DNA from: Croceicoccus marinus
Lineage (GTDB): Bacteria > Pseudomonadota > Alphaproteobacteria > Sphingomonadales > Sphingomonadaceae
Length of the DNA: 64,000 bases
Direction: 5' to 3'
Assembly (NCBI RefSeq): GCF_001661675.2
Contig: NZ_CP019603.1
Span: forward strand, 682,001-746,000
The position numbers were made by a program, and so were the translations under genes. The notes beneath the pieces were generated by a model. The model saw only the letters and a program-made list of their open reading frames with translations. It ran no database searches and had not been told where the DNA came from. Of this stretch, positions 15,972 through 24,219 are shown piece by piece. The stretch's first letter is position 1; every line of letters begins with the position of its first letter.

Positions 15972-17432
15972 ATGACGGATTTCAATACTGCGGCGGCCAG
16001 GGCCGGCGACCATTCCGCGGTTTCGGAAAGGCGCAAGTTCGTCGCATTCCTGACGGTGCTGACCGCCGTGGTGCTTGAAGTGGCCGATTCCACCATCGTC
16101 AATACCGCGCTGCCCGCTATTCGCGACGGGTTGTCCGCTTCGCCGGCGGCGATGCAGTGGATCGTCGCGGGCTATCTGCTGACGCTGGGATCGTTGCTGC
16201 TGCTGGGCGGAAGGCTGGGCGACGCGTTCGGCCATTCGCGCGTGTTCCTGATCGGGGTCAGCGCTTTCATCCTGGCATCCGTCCTGTGCGGCCTGGCGCA
16301 GAGCCCCGAGCAGCTGGTGTGGGCACGCATGCTGCAGGGCGCGACCGGCGCGGTGATGGCGCCGCAGACCATGGCGATCGTGCAATTGCTCTACACCCCG
16401 CTCGAACGCGTATCGAAGCTGGCCTATTTCGGCGTGATCGTTGGGCTGGCCGCGATCATCGGGCCGATCGTGGGCGGCGTCCTGATCGAACTCGACCTGT
16501 TCGGCCTTGGCTGGCGGCTGGTGTTCCTGATCAACCTGCCGATCGGCGTGGCGGCGGTCCTGGTGGGCTGGTTCGCGCTGCCGCCGCGGCAGGCGGAAAA
16601 GGATCTGCGCATCGATCCGGTCGGTGCGGCGATCTTCGCCGCGGGCTTCGGCGGCCTGCTCTATGCATTGATCCAGGGTGCCGAGGTGGGCGTAAGCGTC
16701 CCGCTTGCCGGGCTGTTCGCGGTGTCGGGCGTCCTCATCCTGTTCGGCTGGTTCCGGGCGCGCAGGCGCAGGCTGGCCGGATCGCCCGCGATAATCGAGC
16801 CGCGCCTGTTCGACATCGGCACTTTCAAATGGGGCGTATTGTCCTCCTTCTGCTTCTCCAGCGCGGGGATCGGCTTCTTGCTGGTGCTGGCGGTATCGCT
16901 GCAGCAGGGGCTGGGGCTAAGCCCGCTGCAGACCGCGCTGGTGCATATCCCGTTCGGGGCAGGGGTGATGCTCGGCGTCGGCTTCCTGGTGCCGCGCCTG
17001 CTGCCGCGGCTGGGCAAGGCGCTGCCTGTCGCGGGCGGCTTCGCGATGATCGCCGGGACCACGCTGGTCCTGCAGGCGATCAAGGGCGGCAACGGCGGTG
17101 ACGTCTTCCTCTATGCGGCGCTGCTGCTGGCGGGGATCGGGATGGGCACGATGTCGGGCCCGCTCGGCCCGATCGTCGTGGCAGAGGTTGATCGGCAGAA
17201 CGCCGGCACCGCCAGCGCCACGTTTCGCACCGCGCAGCAGATCGGCGGGGCCTTGGGCATTGCGCTGATCGGCGGCGCCTATTTCTCGGTCGTGGGCGAG
17301 GAATCGGTGGCGCGGCTGAAAGGGCTGGCTCCGGCCAATGCCGTTATGGCGCTGGCGCTTGGCCTTGCGATCCTGTGTGTGTTGAGGTTGCCGCGCGACA
17401 TTTTTGGCCAGGGCCGGAATGCGCGGGATTGA
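15972..17432 (+). CDS. DHA2-type MFS transporter (14 helices)
   Basis: A 486-residue drug:proton antiporter-2-like MFS protein. The helix-1 motif LEVADSTIVNTALPAI, GGRLGDAFGHSRVFL in the A-loop and the antiporter motif C region GVIVGLAAIIGPIVGGVLIE are characteristic of the EmrB/QacA group, with about 14 hydrophobic segments. The start follows GGAGGGG by two bases and GTGGAGG more distantly. This class usually exports hydrophobic aromatics. In this setting it may remove toxic aglycones or phenols. Its 3' end is followed within 20 bases by operator site B of the next operon. Confidence 0.88.
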   Translation: MTDFNTAAARAGDHSAVSERRKFVAFLTVLTAVVLEVADSTIVNTALPAIRDGLSASPAAMQWIVAGYLLTLGSLLLLGGRLGDAFGHSRVFLIGVSAFILASVLCGLAQSPEQLVWARMLQGATGAVMAPQTMAIVQLLYTPLERVSKLAYFGVIVGLAAIIGPIVGGVLIELDLFGLGWRLVFLINLPIGVAAVLVGWFALPPRQAEKDLRIDPVGAAIFAAGFGGLLYALIQGAEVGVSVPLAGLFAVSGVLILFGWFRARRRRLAGSPAIIEPRLFDIGTFKWGVLSSFCFSSAGIGFLLVLAVSLQQGLGLSPLQTALVHIPFGAGVMLGVGFLVPRLLPRLGKALPVAGGFAMIAGTTLVLQAIKGGNGGDVFLYAALLLAGIGMGTMSGPLGPIVVAEVDRQNAGTASATFRTAQQIGGALGIALIGGAYFSVVGEESVARLKGLAPANAVMALALGLAILCVLRLPRDIFGQGRNARD

Positions 17433-17450
17433 CCTGCACGATGGAGCAAA

Positions 17451-17468
17451 TTAGAAGTCTTATTCTAA
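17451..17468. promoter_or_regulatory. Palindromic operator candidate, site B (perfect)
   Basis: TTAGAA-N6-TTCTAA is a perfect 6+6 inverted repeat. It is followed by another TAGAA half-site and lies about 127 bases before the extradiol dioxygenase gene. It is the best copy of the motif and the reference for sites A, C and D. Confidence 0.65.
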
Positions 17469-17594
17469 ATATAGAACAGATCATGGAGAGGCATCGTTTC
17501 TGCTCAGGCTGAACCTGTCTTTCCGGGATCGACAGCAGGCGCAGGCGCGCGGTGATGCTCGCCGCGGACTTGCGCCCGATCAAAGGAATTGCCC

Positions 17595-18500
17595 ATGAAC
17601 GCCCGTGTTACGGAAATCCGCTATGTCGGTTACGGCACCAGTGACTTCGACGCCGAGCGCGCCTTCTATGCCGACGACTGGGGTCTGGTCGAAGTTGCGG
17701 CGACCGACGACATGGCGTGGTTCAAGACCCACGGCCATGACGAGCATCACGTCGTCCGCCTCCATCGGCGCGAAGGCAATTGCGTCGAGGTGATCGCGCT
17801 GGCCGCCGACAGCCGCGAGGATGTGGATGCGCTGCTGGGCAAGGTGCAGGACGCCGGCTGCAGGATTATCCACGATGCGCGCGAGCTTGACGCGCCCGGC
17901 GGCGGCTATGGCTTCCGCTTCTTCTCGCCCGACGGCCTGCCGTTCGAGATCAGCGCCGATGTGAAGCGCGCCGACAAGCGGGCGATGGAACGCTGGGAAG
18001 GCATGCCGGTCAAGATCAGCCATATCGTGCTGCATTCGCCGGACCATCAGGCGGCGGTGAAGTTCTTCACCGACGTGCTGGGCTTCAAGGTGTCGGACTG
18101 GCTGGGCGATTTCATGTGCTTCATGCGCTGCAACAGCGCGCATCACCGCATCGCGCTGCTGCCGGGGCCGCCGTGCCTGAACCATGTCGCCTATGACATG
18201 CTGTCGGTCGACGACATGATGCGCGGCGCCGCGCGGCTGAAGAAGCGCGGCACCGACCTGCGCTGGGGTCCGGGCCGCCACACCGCGGGCAACAACACTT
18301 TCAGCTATTTCACGACGCCATCGGGCTTCGCGGTGGAATATACCTCGGAACTCGAGGAAGTCGATTTCGAGACGCACGAGCACAAGGTCCACGAACCCGG
18401 TCCGCAGGTGATGGACCAGTGGGGCACCGGTGTCGGCGGCCCGCAGACCATGCCCAAGCCCGAGGCCGATCCCTGCCTGTTCACTCCGGCGGAGGTCTGA
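17595..18500 (+). CDS. Type I extradiol ring-cleavage dioxygenase (VOC fold)
   Basis: A 301-residue protein of two vicinal-oxygen-chelate repeats. The C-terminal repeat has the facial-triad candidates His143 (ISHIVLHSPD), His197 (CLNHVAYDM) and Glu248 (FAVEYTSE), the Fe(II) ligands of BphC-type extradiol dioxygenases. The N-terminal repeat lacks them, as is usual. ATG 17595 follows AAAGGA. An in-frame TTG two codons earlier is less likely. It is the first gene of the operon under site B and would open a catechol-type ring. Since a deglycosidase pair ends the same operon, the ring is probably the aglycone of the C-glycoside. Confidence 0.88.
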   Translation: MNARVTEIRYVGYGTSDFDAERAFYADDWGLVEVAATDDMAWFKTHGHDEHHVVRLHRREGNCVEVIALAADSREDVDALLGKVQDAGCRIIHDARELDAPGGGYGFRFFSPDGLPFEISADVKRADKRAMERWEGMPVKISHIVLHSPDHQAAVKFFTDVLGFKVSDWLGDFMCFMRCNSAHHRIALLPGPPCLNHVAYDMLSVDDMMRGAARLKKRGTDLRWGPGRHTAGNNTFSYFTTPSGFAVEYTSELEEVDFETHEHKVHEPGPQVMDQWGTGVGGPQTMPKPEADPCLFTPAEV

Positions 18501-18503
18501 TCC

Positions 18504-19661
18504 TTGGCGCTCTATTCCCCCTTCAAGAACTACATCTGGAACCTGTCGGTCGCGATCGCGATGGAAAGCGGCGGGCGCATCGGCGAGATCGTCGACATGT
18601 GCCAACCGATCCTGGATGCCGCCGACAACGGCGCGGACGCCGGCACGCCGCTGTTCATGAAGCAATGGGCGGCGATGGGCCGCAAGCTGCTGGACCTTGC
18701 GGCCGAGGACGAGGCGAAGGGCCGCGCCTTCTCCGCCTCGAACAAGCTGGAGCGTGCCTCGCTCTATCTGTTCACGGCAGAGCGGATGCAGGGTCACGGC
18801 CATCCGGGCCGGACCGAGACCTATGCCATGGCGCGCGAGGCGTTCGACCGCTCGACCGCGCTGGGCAGGATCGAGCGCGAGCGTGTCGAAGTGCCGCTGG
18901 AGGGCGGCACCATGCCCGCGCTGTGGACCCGCGCGCCCGGAGACGGTCCGCGGCCTGCCGTGGTGTTCTGCAACGGCCTCGATAGCTGCAAGGAACTGCT
19001 CTACTGGACCCGCCTGCCCGAACAGCTTGCCCGGCGCGGCATATCGACCCTGTGCGTCGACCAGCCGGGATCGGGCGAAGCGCTGCGCCTGCAGGGCATG
19101 CCGGTGGATCCGCATAGCGAGAGCTGGGCGTCGAAGGCGGTCGACTGGCTGGAACAGCAGGCGGAAGTCGACGCGAAGCGCATCGGCATGACTGGCATTT
19201 CGCTGGGCGGCCATTTCGCGCCGCGCGCGGTCGCCTATGAACCGCGCTTCGCCAGCGGCGCGGTGTGGGGCGCCAACCACAACTGGCGCGAAGTGCAGGA
19301 CAAGCGCATGCAGCGCGAGGGCGAGAACCCGGTCCCGCATTACTGGGCGCATGTGCACTGGGCGTTCGGCGCGACGGACCAGGAGGACTTCCTGGAAAAG
19401 TCGCGGGAGATGAACCTCAATGGCCACATGGACCGGATCAAGGTGCCGTTCCTTGTCACTCATGGCGCTAACGACCGCCAGATCAGCCCGTCCTATGCCG
19501 ACGACCTCTACGACCAGCTGGTCAATTCGCCGCGCCGCGAGAAAATCATCTTCACCGCGCGCGAAGGCGGGGTCGAGCATGTCGGCGCCGACAACATGGC
19601 CTATGGCCGCGACCTCATCGCTGACTGGTTCGCCGAGACGCTGGGCGGAATGACCGCATGA
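18504..19661 (+). CDS. Alpha/beta hydrolase (FrsA/C-C hydrolase-like)
   Basis: A 385-residue protein with a helical N-terminal cap (about 1-120) and an alpha/beta-hydrolase domain. The triad candidates are Ser233 in GISLGGHFAP, Asp324 in THGANDRQ and His359 in GGVEHVGADN. The long N-terminal cap and the GISLGG nucleophile elbow recall 2,6-dihydroxypseudooxynicotine hydrolase, which cleaves a C-C bond in a diketone. Start is TTG 18504 with GGAGG eight bases upstream, directly after the dioxygenase. The natural role is probably hydrolysis of the ring-cleavage product. Confidence 0.82.
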   Translation: MALYSPFKNYIWNLSVAIAMESGGRIGEIVDMCQPILDAADNGADAGTPLFMKQWAAMGRKLLDLAAEDEAKGRAFSASNKLERASLYLFTAERMQGHGHPGRTETYAMAREAFDRSTALGRIERERVEVPLEGGTMPALWTRAPGDGPRPAVVFCNGLDSCKELLYWTRLPEQLARRGISTLCVDQPGSGEALRLQGMPVDPHSESWASKAVDWLEQQAEVDAKRIGMTGISLGGHFAPRAVAYEPRFASGAVWGANHNWREVQDKRMQREGENPVPHYWAHVHWAFGATDQEDFLEKSREMNLNGHMDRIKVPFLVTHGANDRQISPSYADDLYDQLVNSPRREKIIFTAREGGVEHVGADNMAYGRDLIADWFAETLGGMTA

Positions 19662-19984
19662 GCAGCATTGCAGAGGTACTTGTCGCCACCGAAAACGCCG
19701 CCCGATATGCCGCGCAGCTGGGCAAGCACTGGGCGCATAATCTGGATGTCAGCGAAAACGGCGACACAAGGCAGATCGTGTTCCCCAAAGACGCTCGCGG
19801 CGCGGAGTGGCAGGGCGATGCGCTGGTGACGCTCGACCCGCGGGACGATGCGCTGCTGGTGCGCATAGAGGCGAGCGAAGAGGGGCAGCGCGACGGCCTC
19901 AAGGGCGCGCTGCAGACCCATATCGACCGTTTCGCCCACCGCGAGGGTCCGCTGACCTACGACTGGCAGGATCTGCCGGGATGA
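19658..19984 (+). CDS. DUF2218 protein
   Basis: A 108-residue soluble protein with the DUF2218 pattern: an N-terminal TENAARYAAQLGKHWAHNL, a central FP and a C-terminal LQTHIDRFAHRE. DUF2218 proteins are often found beside iron uptake or redox genes, and their biochemical role is unknown. It overlaps the hydrolase stop by four bases and the next frame by four bases, so it is part of the ring-cleavage operon. It has no signal peptide or membrane segment. Confidence 0.8.
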   Translation: MSSIAEVLVATENAARYAAQLGKHWAHNLDVSENGDTRQIVFPKDARGAEWQGDALVTLDPRDDALLVRIEASEEGQRDGLKGALQTHIDRFAHREGPLTYDWQDLPG

Positions 19985-20409
19985 AGCGGGGTTTGGGTTC
20001 CGGTACCCTGCTGCCTCGGGCTGCACTGGCCCAGCCTTCGGCGCTGGCGCTCATGCTGCTCGACCCGGTCGAATTCGACCGTGCGGCGACCACCGGGAAG
20101 CCATCGCGTGACCATTCCGCGCCCGGACAATGGTTCGTGATGGGCGGGGATCCGACCCCGTCGGCAGGCACCGAACTGCCGCGGGACGAGCGGACAGCCT
20201 TCATCGCGCCGATCCATCCCCGTATGGGGGCGCGCACCCTGAATGCCTGCGGCCCGGTCGAATTCCATCTCTACAATGACGGCGGGCATGGTTTCGGGTT
20301 TGGCCGCCGGGGCAGTGCTTTGGCAGGGTGGATCCACGATTTCACCAGCTGGCTGCAGGTGCAGCCGCAGCCGGGCGCGGGGGACGTCGTCAACTTCAAA
20401 TGCCGCTAG
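19981..20409 (+). pseudogene. Esterase (alpha/beta hydrolase) remnant
   Basis: A 142-codon frame overlapping the DUF2218 stop. The start resembles a decayed secretion signal (MKRGLGSGTLLPRAALAQ) and the end, EFHLYNDGGHGFGFG followed by AGWIHDFTSWLQ, is the C-terminal His-containing end of an acetyl-esterase or dienelactone-hydrolase-like enzyme. The nucleophile elbow and most of the core are missing, so I read it as an internally deleted gene. A small functional protein cannot be excluded, as the frame is still open and well placed in the operon. Confidence 0.5.
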
Positions 20410-20464
20410 CCACGCGGCACCGCCCCGCCGGGGCCGGATCATTGCAATAAAAGGGACAGGATAG

Positions 20465-21034
20465 ATGGAAACTAAGGCAGTCAGGCGCGTCGTCACCGGT
20501 CACGACCGGGAGGGGCGCGCGATCATCCAGGAGGACGGCGCGGTGCCGCGCGTCCAGCAGGTCGGCGGGGCGATCGGCCCGATGTTCCACGAGGTGTGGA
20601 ATACCCGCGCCACCCCCGCGCCCATCAACGCCGCCAGCGGCGAGCCTGCCGAGGACGGCATCGTGCTGGCGCCACCGAGGAACGGAACCCGCATCCGCAT
20701 CCTGGACATTCCGCCCGAAGGCGAGGGCATCCGCAACATGACGCCCGAGGAAGCCGCCGCCCATTTCGCCGAGATCGGCGCAGGCCACGCCTCGAACGCG
20801 GCGAAGGAAGGCGCGAAGCACGCGCTGATGCACCGCACCGAGACCATCGATTATGGCATCGTGCTGGAAGGCGAGCTGGTGCTGATCATGGACGAGGGCG
20901 AGACCACCGTGCGCGCGGGCGACATCATCGTGCAGCGCGGCACCAACCATGGCTGGGCCAATCGCAGCGACCGCAACTGCCGCATCTGCTTCGTGCTGAT
21001 CGACGGGGAGTTCGACGCCGAACTGAAAGGCTGA
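20465..21034 (+). CDS. Cupin-domain protein
   Basis: A 189-residue protein whose C-terminal half (about 110-180) forms a cupin barrel: HRTETIDYGIVLEGELVLIMDEGE (first motif) and GDIIVQRGTNHGWAN (second motif), with His and Glu residues able to bind a metal. The N-terminal half is a less conserved strand-rich region. The family includes small regulators and dioxygenase or isomerase-like enzymes of aromatic degradation. It starts after a GGGACAGGA ribosome site and lies between the esterase remnant and the FAH-family gene. The exact role is open. Confidence 0.8.
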   Translation: METKAVRRVVTGHDREGRAIIQEDGAVPRVQQVGGAIGPMFHEVWNTRATPAPINAASGEPAEDGIVLAPPRNGTRIRILDIPPEGEGIRNMTPEEAAAHFAEIGAGHASNAAKEGAKHALMHRTETIDYGIVLEGELVLIMDEGETTVRAGDIIVQRGTNHGWANRSDRNCRICFVLIDGEFDAELKG

Positions 21035-21161
21035 AGCCGATGGACCGGCGGCCCCTTCCCTGTCCCGGTGCGTTGATGACCGGGGCAGGCGCGGTGCCTG
21101 TCGTTCCGACCGCCTTCGCATGCCGCCATGGCGCCAGCCCCAAAAAATTCCGGAGTATCCC

Positions 21162-22127
21162 ATGAAATTCGCCACGCTTCGCAACGACACGCCCGATGGG
21201 CAACTGATCATGCTGTCCTCCGACGGCACGCACGCATTGCCGGTGGGTAAGGCGGCGCCTTCGATGCTGGCGCTGGTTGAGCGCTGGGACGAGGCGCAGG
21301 ACGCGCTGGCGCAGACTCGCCAACGGCTGGAAGCCGGCGAGGGCACACCGGTGCCGGAAGGCGGTCTTGCCGCGGCCATGCCGCGTTCGTGGCAATGGCT
21401 CGACGGATCGGTGTTTCCGACGCACGGCGAACTGATGCAGATCGCGTTCCATTTGCCGCCGATCGAGACCGACCGCCCGCTGATGTACCAGGGCATGTCC
21501 GACCGCTTCTATGGCCCACGGGACGACATCCCGTTCCCCAGCGCCGAACACGGCATCGATTTCGAGGGCGAATACGGGATCATCACCGACCACGTGCCGA
21601 TGGGCACCTCGGCGGAAGAAGCGATGGACCGCATCCGCCTGCTGGTGCAGGTCAACGACTGGTCGCTGCGCGCCATTGCCCCGATCGAGATGAAGACCGG
21701 CTTCGGCTGGGTGCAGGCCAAGCCCGCATGCTCGATGGCGCCGGTCGCGGTCACGCCCGACGAGCTGGGCGACGCATGGCGCGACGCGCGCATCTGCCTC
21801 GATCTCGAGGTTGAGCTGAACGGCAAGCGTTTCGGCCATGCCAATGGCCGCGAGATGGCGTTCGGCTTTCACGAGCTTGTCGCCCATGCGGCGCTGACGC
21901 GCGACCTGGTGGCGGGCACGATCATCGGGTCGGGCACCGTGTCCAGCCCCGATTACGCGTCTGTCGGGTCGAGCTGCATTTCCGAAGTCCGCGCGATCGA
22001 GATGATCGCCGATGGCGAGCCGAAGACGCCTTTCATGTCCGCGGGCGACCGCATCCGCATGACGGGCCGGGCCGCCGACGGCTCTGCCCCGTTCGGCACC
22101 ATCGACCAGAAAGTCGTGCTGGCGTGA
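21162..22127 (+). CDS. Fumarylacetoacetate hydrolase-family protein
   Basis: A 321-residue protein. The typical N-terminus MKFATLRNDTPDGQLIMLS is followed by the FAH domain, with acidic metal-binding residues around EHGIDFEGEYGIITDHVPMG, then VNDWSLRA, and GSGTVSSPDYASVGSSCISE near the end. Enzymes of this family hydrate or hydrolyse acylpyruvates and 2-oxo-dienoates that arise after ring cleavage. ATG 21162 follows CCGGAG. Frames starting earlier lack a ribosome site. With the extradiol dioxygenase and C-C hydrolase it would finish a meta-cleavage route. Confidence 0.87.
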   Translation: MKFATLRNDTPDGQLIMLSSDGTHALPVGKAAPSMLALVERWDEAQDALAQTRQRLEAGEGTPVPEGGLAAAMPRSWQWLDGSVFPTHGELMQIAFHLPPIETDRPLMYQGMSDRFYGPRDDIPFPSAEHGIDFEGEYGIITDHVPMGTSAEEAMDRIRLLVQVNDWSLRAIAPIEMKTGFGWVQAKPACSMAPVAVTPDELGDAWRDARICLDLEVELNGKRFGHANGREMAFGFHELVAHAALTRDLVAGTIIGSGTVSSPDYASVGSSCISEVRAIEMIADGEPKTPFMSAGDRIRMTGRAADGSAPFGTIDQKVVLA

Positions 22128-22208
22128 CCGGCCCGGACCCGCGCCGGGCATTCATGCCCCTATCCCGCAATCCCGCCGATCGACCGGCATAACCAAGGAG
22201 CCCATCGA

Positions 22209-23216
22209 ATGGCATCCAAGATCCGCAGGGGCGTCAGCCTCTATAGTTTCCAGGAGGAGATGTTCCTCGGCCAGATGAGCGTGGAGGACTGTGTGTCCTT
22301 CGCCGCGTCCATCGGTGCCAAGGGCATCGAGGTCCTGCCCGAACAGAACATGCCCAGCTTTCCGAACGTCACCGATGCCGAGATCGCGGGCTGGCACGAG
22401 ATGCTGGAACGGCATGGCTGCCATTTCACCTGCTATGACATGTTCCTCGACACCAAGCTGCGTAACGACCGGCTGCTGACCGATGACGAGCAGGTCGAGA
22501 GCATCCGCCGCGACCTGACCTTGTGCAACCGCATGGGCATCCGCAACATGCGCGTGCTGATCTTCGTGCGGCCCGACATCCTGGAACGCTGCGTCCCTTA
22601 TGCCGAGGAGCTGGACGTGCACATGGGCGTCGAGGTCCATGCGCCGTGGTATCTGGACCACCCGTGGATCCTGCGCACGATCGAGGTCGCGGACCGGCTG
22701 AACACCAGGCACCTGGGTATCCTGCCCGATATGGGCATCTTCATGAAGCACTATGTGCCCGAGATGCGCGCCCGTTTCGAACGCGAGGGCGCGCGTCCGG
22801 AAATCACCCAGTTCATCGTCGACCAGCACGAGGAAAAGGTGATGTGCGAATACACCATCTACGAGGTCGCGGTGAAGATGAAGGGCAACCCGACCGAGAT
22901 TCGCATGGCCGAGACATTGCGCCACGCGCCCTTTGCCAATCCCAAGCGGATCGGGGATTTCGCGCCCTATTTCCGGCACATCCAGGCCAAATTCTATGGC
23001 ATGACCGAGGATTGCCGTGATCCGGCGCTGGCCTATGACGAGGTGATCCCGGAACTGGTGAAGGCAGGCTGGGAAGGCACGCTGTCCAGCGAATACGAAG
23101 GCAATCGCTGGGTACAGGACGTCGAGGACGTCGACAGCCGCGAACAGGTGCGCCGCCAGCACGAGATGTTCAAGCGCCTGCTGGGCGAAACCGCAAACGG
23201 GCAGGAGGACGCCTGA
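22209..23216 (+). CDS. C-glycoside deglycosidase alpha subunit (TIM barrel), copy 2
   Basis: A 335-residue TIM-barrel protein homologous along its whole length to the protein at 6032, with which it shares RGVSLYSFQEEMF, GVEVHAPW, ILPDMGIFMKH, HIQAKFYGMTEDC and SEYEGNRWVQD. The same metal-ligand candidates are kept (Glu of VEVHAP, Asp of LPDMG, His of RHIQAKFY, Glu of SEYEG). AAGGAG lies eight bases before the start. The beta-subunit gene begins on the last base of its stop codon. This copy belongs to the ring-cleavage operon and the first copy to the GH3 operon, so the two enzymes may differ in aglycone preference or induction. Confidence 0.85.
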   Translation: MASKIRRGVSLYSFQEEMFLGQMSVEDCVSFAASIGAKGIEVLPEQNMPSFPNVTDAEIAGWHEMLERHGCHFTCYDMFLDTKLRNDRLLTDDEQVESIRRDLTLCNRMGIRNMRVLIFVRPDILERCVPYAEELDVHMGVEVHAPWYLDHPWILRTIEVADRLNTRHLGILPDMGIFMKHYVPEMRARFEREGARPEITQFIVDQHEEKVMCEYTIYEVAVKMKGNPTEIRMAETLRHAPFANPKRIGDFAPYFRHIQAKFYGMTEDCRDPALAYDEVIPELVKAGWEGTLSSEYEGNRWVQDVEDVDSREQVRRQHEMFKRLLGETANGQEDA

Positions 23217-23605
23217 TGTTCGACAAATACACCATCGATCCCGACAGCGTCACCGACATCGGCCCCGCGGACAGCCCGACCGGTTTCAGCTTCACCACCA
23301 AGCTGGGCTATTATCGCGGGCTGACCCTGTCGATGCTGGAGGAGCTGACCGTGGCCGTGGACGGCAAGGAACTCCCGCGCGAGGCGGTGAGCTTCGACGA
23401 CGGCAATGGCCCGATCACGCTGGAGGAGATGGAGACCGCCTATGACCGGCGCTGGAACTTTGGTGCTCCGGCCACGCTGTCGGTCACCTATCCCGGCGGC
23501 TTTCCCAAGGGCGAGCACACTCTGTCGCTGAAGCAGAGCCTGCGCATCAGCTATATGCCGTTCCCGGCGGTGCGCTTCACCGAAAAGACCATCGTTAAGG
23601 GCTGA
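23216..23605 (+). CDS. C-glycoside deglycosidase beta subunit (DUF6379), copy 2
   Basis: A 129-residue DUF6379-type protein aligned with the beta subunit at 7054 through KLGYYRGLTLSMLEE, METAYDRRWNFG and LRISYMPFPAVR. It is translationally coupled to its alpha subunit by a one-base overlap and is the last gene of the operon, followed by a strong hairpin. As in known deglycosidases it should form a heteromer with the TIM barrel. The pairing is direct evidence for the assignment. Confidence 0.87.
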   Translation: MFDKYTIDPDSVTDIGPADSPTGFSFTTKLGYYRGLTLSMLEELTVAVDGKELPREAVSFDDGNGPITLEEMETAYDRRWNFGAPATLSVTYPGGFPKGEHTLSLKQSLRISYMPFPAVRFTEKTIVKG

Positions 23606-23612
23606 CGACATG

Positions 23613-23640
23613 GCGGCCTGCCAATCGCTTGGCAGGCCGC
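23613..23640. terminator. Terminator at the end of the catabolic island
   Basis: A perfect 12-bp stem (GCGGCCTGCCAA / TTGGCAGGCCGC) with a 4-nt loop starts 8 bases after the last deglycosidase gene. It may serve the convergent small gene at 23708 as well. Confidence 0.8.
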
Positions 23641-23707
23641 GCTTGGCCGGTGTTTTATCGCCGGTGTATTATCGGAACCGCGATCGCAGCGACGCTGCCC
23701 CCGCGGT

Positions 23708-23929
23708 TCAGGTTCGGATGGCCAGTTCCGCGCGCTGCTGCGCAAGGTCGGCCATTTGCGCCTTACTCCACGCGCAGGCGGCCGCAGCCCCCAGCCCGTG
23801 CCGAAGGACGCTGATCCGCCCGGCGATCGAGGAAGCGCCGGCAGGCCCTGCCAGCAAGTCGTCATCGTTCGCAGCGGCAGCGCCGACCGGCGCGCCCTGG
23901 CGCAAGACATCGTCACGGTTCGGGTCCAT
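23708..23929 (-). CDS. Small hypothetical protein (73 aa)
   Basis: A 73-codon frame with a clear ribosome site (AGGAGA, six bases before ATG 23929) on the minus strand. The protein is Ala-rich with an acidic first half (MDPNRDDVLRQG) and a C-terminus with a likely amphipathic helix (KAQMADLAQQRAELAIR). No family is recognised. It is convergent with the deglycosidase operon and shares its terminator. The ribosome site is the main support, since composition alone would not separate it from chance open frames in GC-rich DNA. Confidence 0.4.
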   Translation of the reverse strand: MDPNRDDVLRQGAPVGAAAANDDDLLAGPAGASSIAGRISVLRHGLGAAAACAWSKAQMADLAQQRAELAIRT

Positions 23930-24219
23930 CGCGCTTCTCCTGCAAGGCGGCGATGCTGGCGCATGCCGCCGGATTGATGTTGTTTCAGTCGACCATCGCA
24001 GCGACGAGGCGTCGCAGTTCGAGGATGGGTATGATGCCGGAGGCCGGGGCATTGCCCGCCGCCTGCGGCTGTCCCGCGCCAAAGCGGAGCGAGAGCGTGG
24101 GGCGCTGCTTGGCGCCTATATCGATGCAATTCATTGTCTGTCTATCCGGCGGATCATTCCGCCGCCTTTTCAAATAGTCAGCGCCCGTTCCCTTGCGGGC
24201 GGTTCACGCCGGGACCGTG

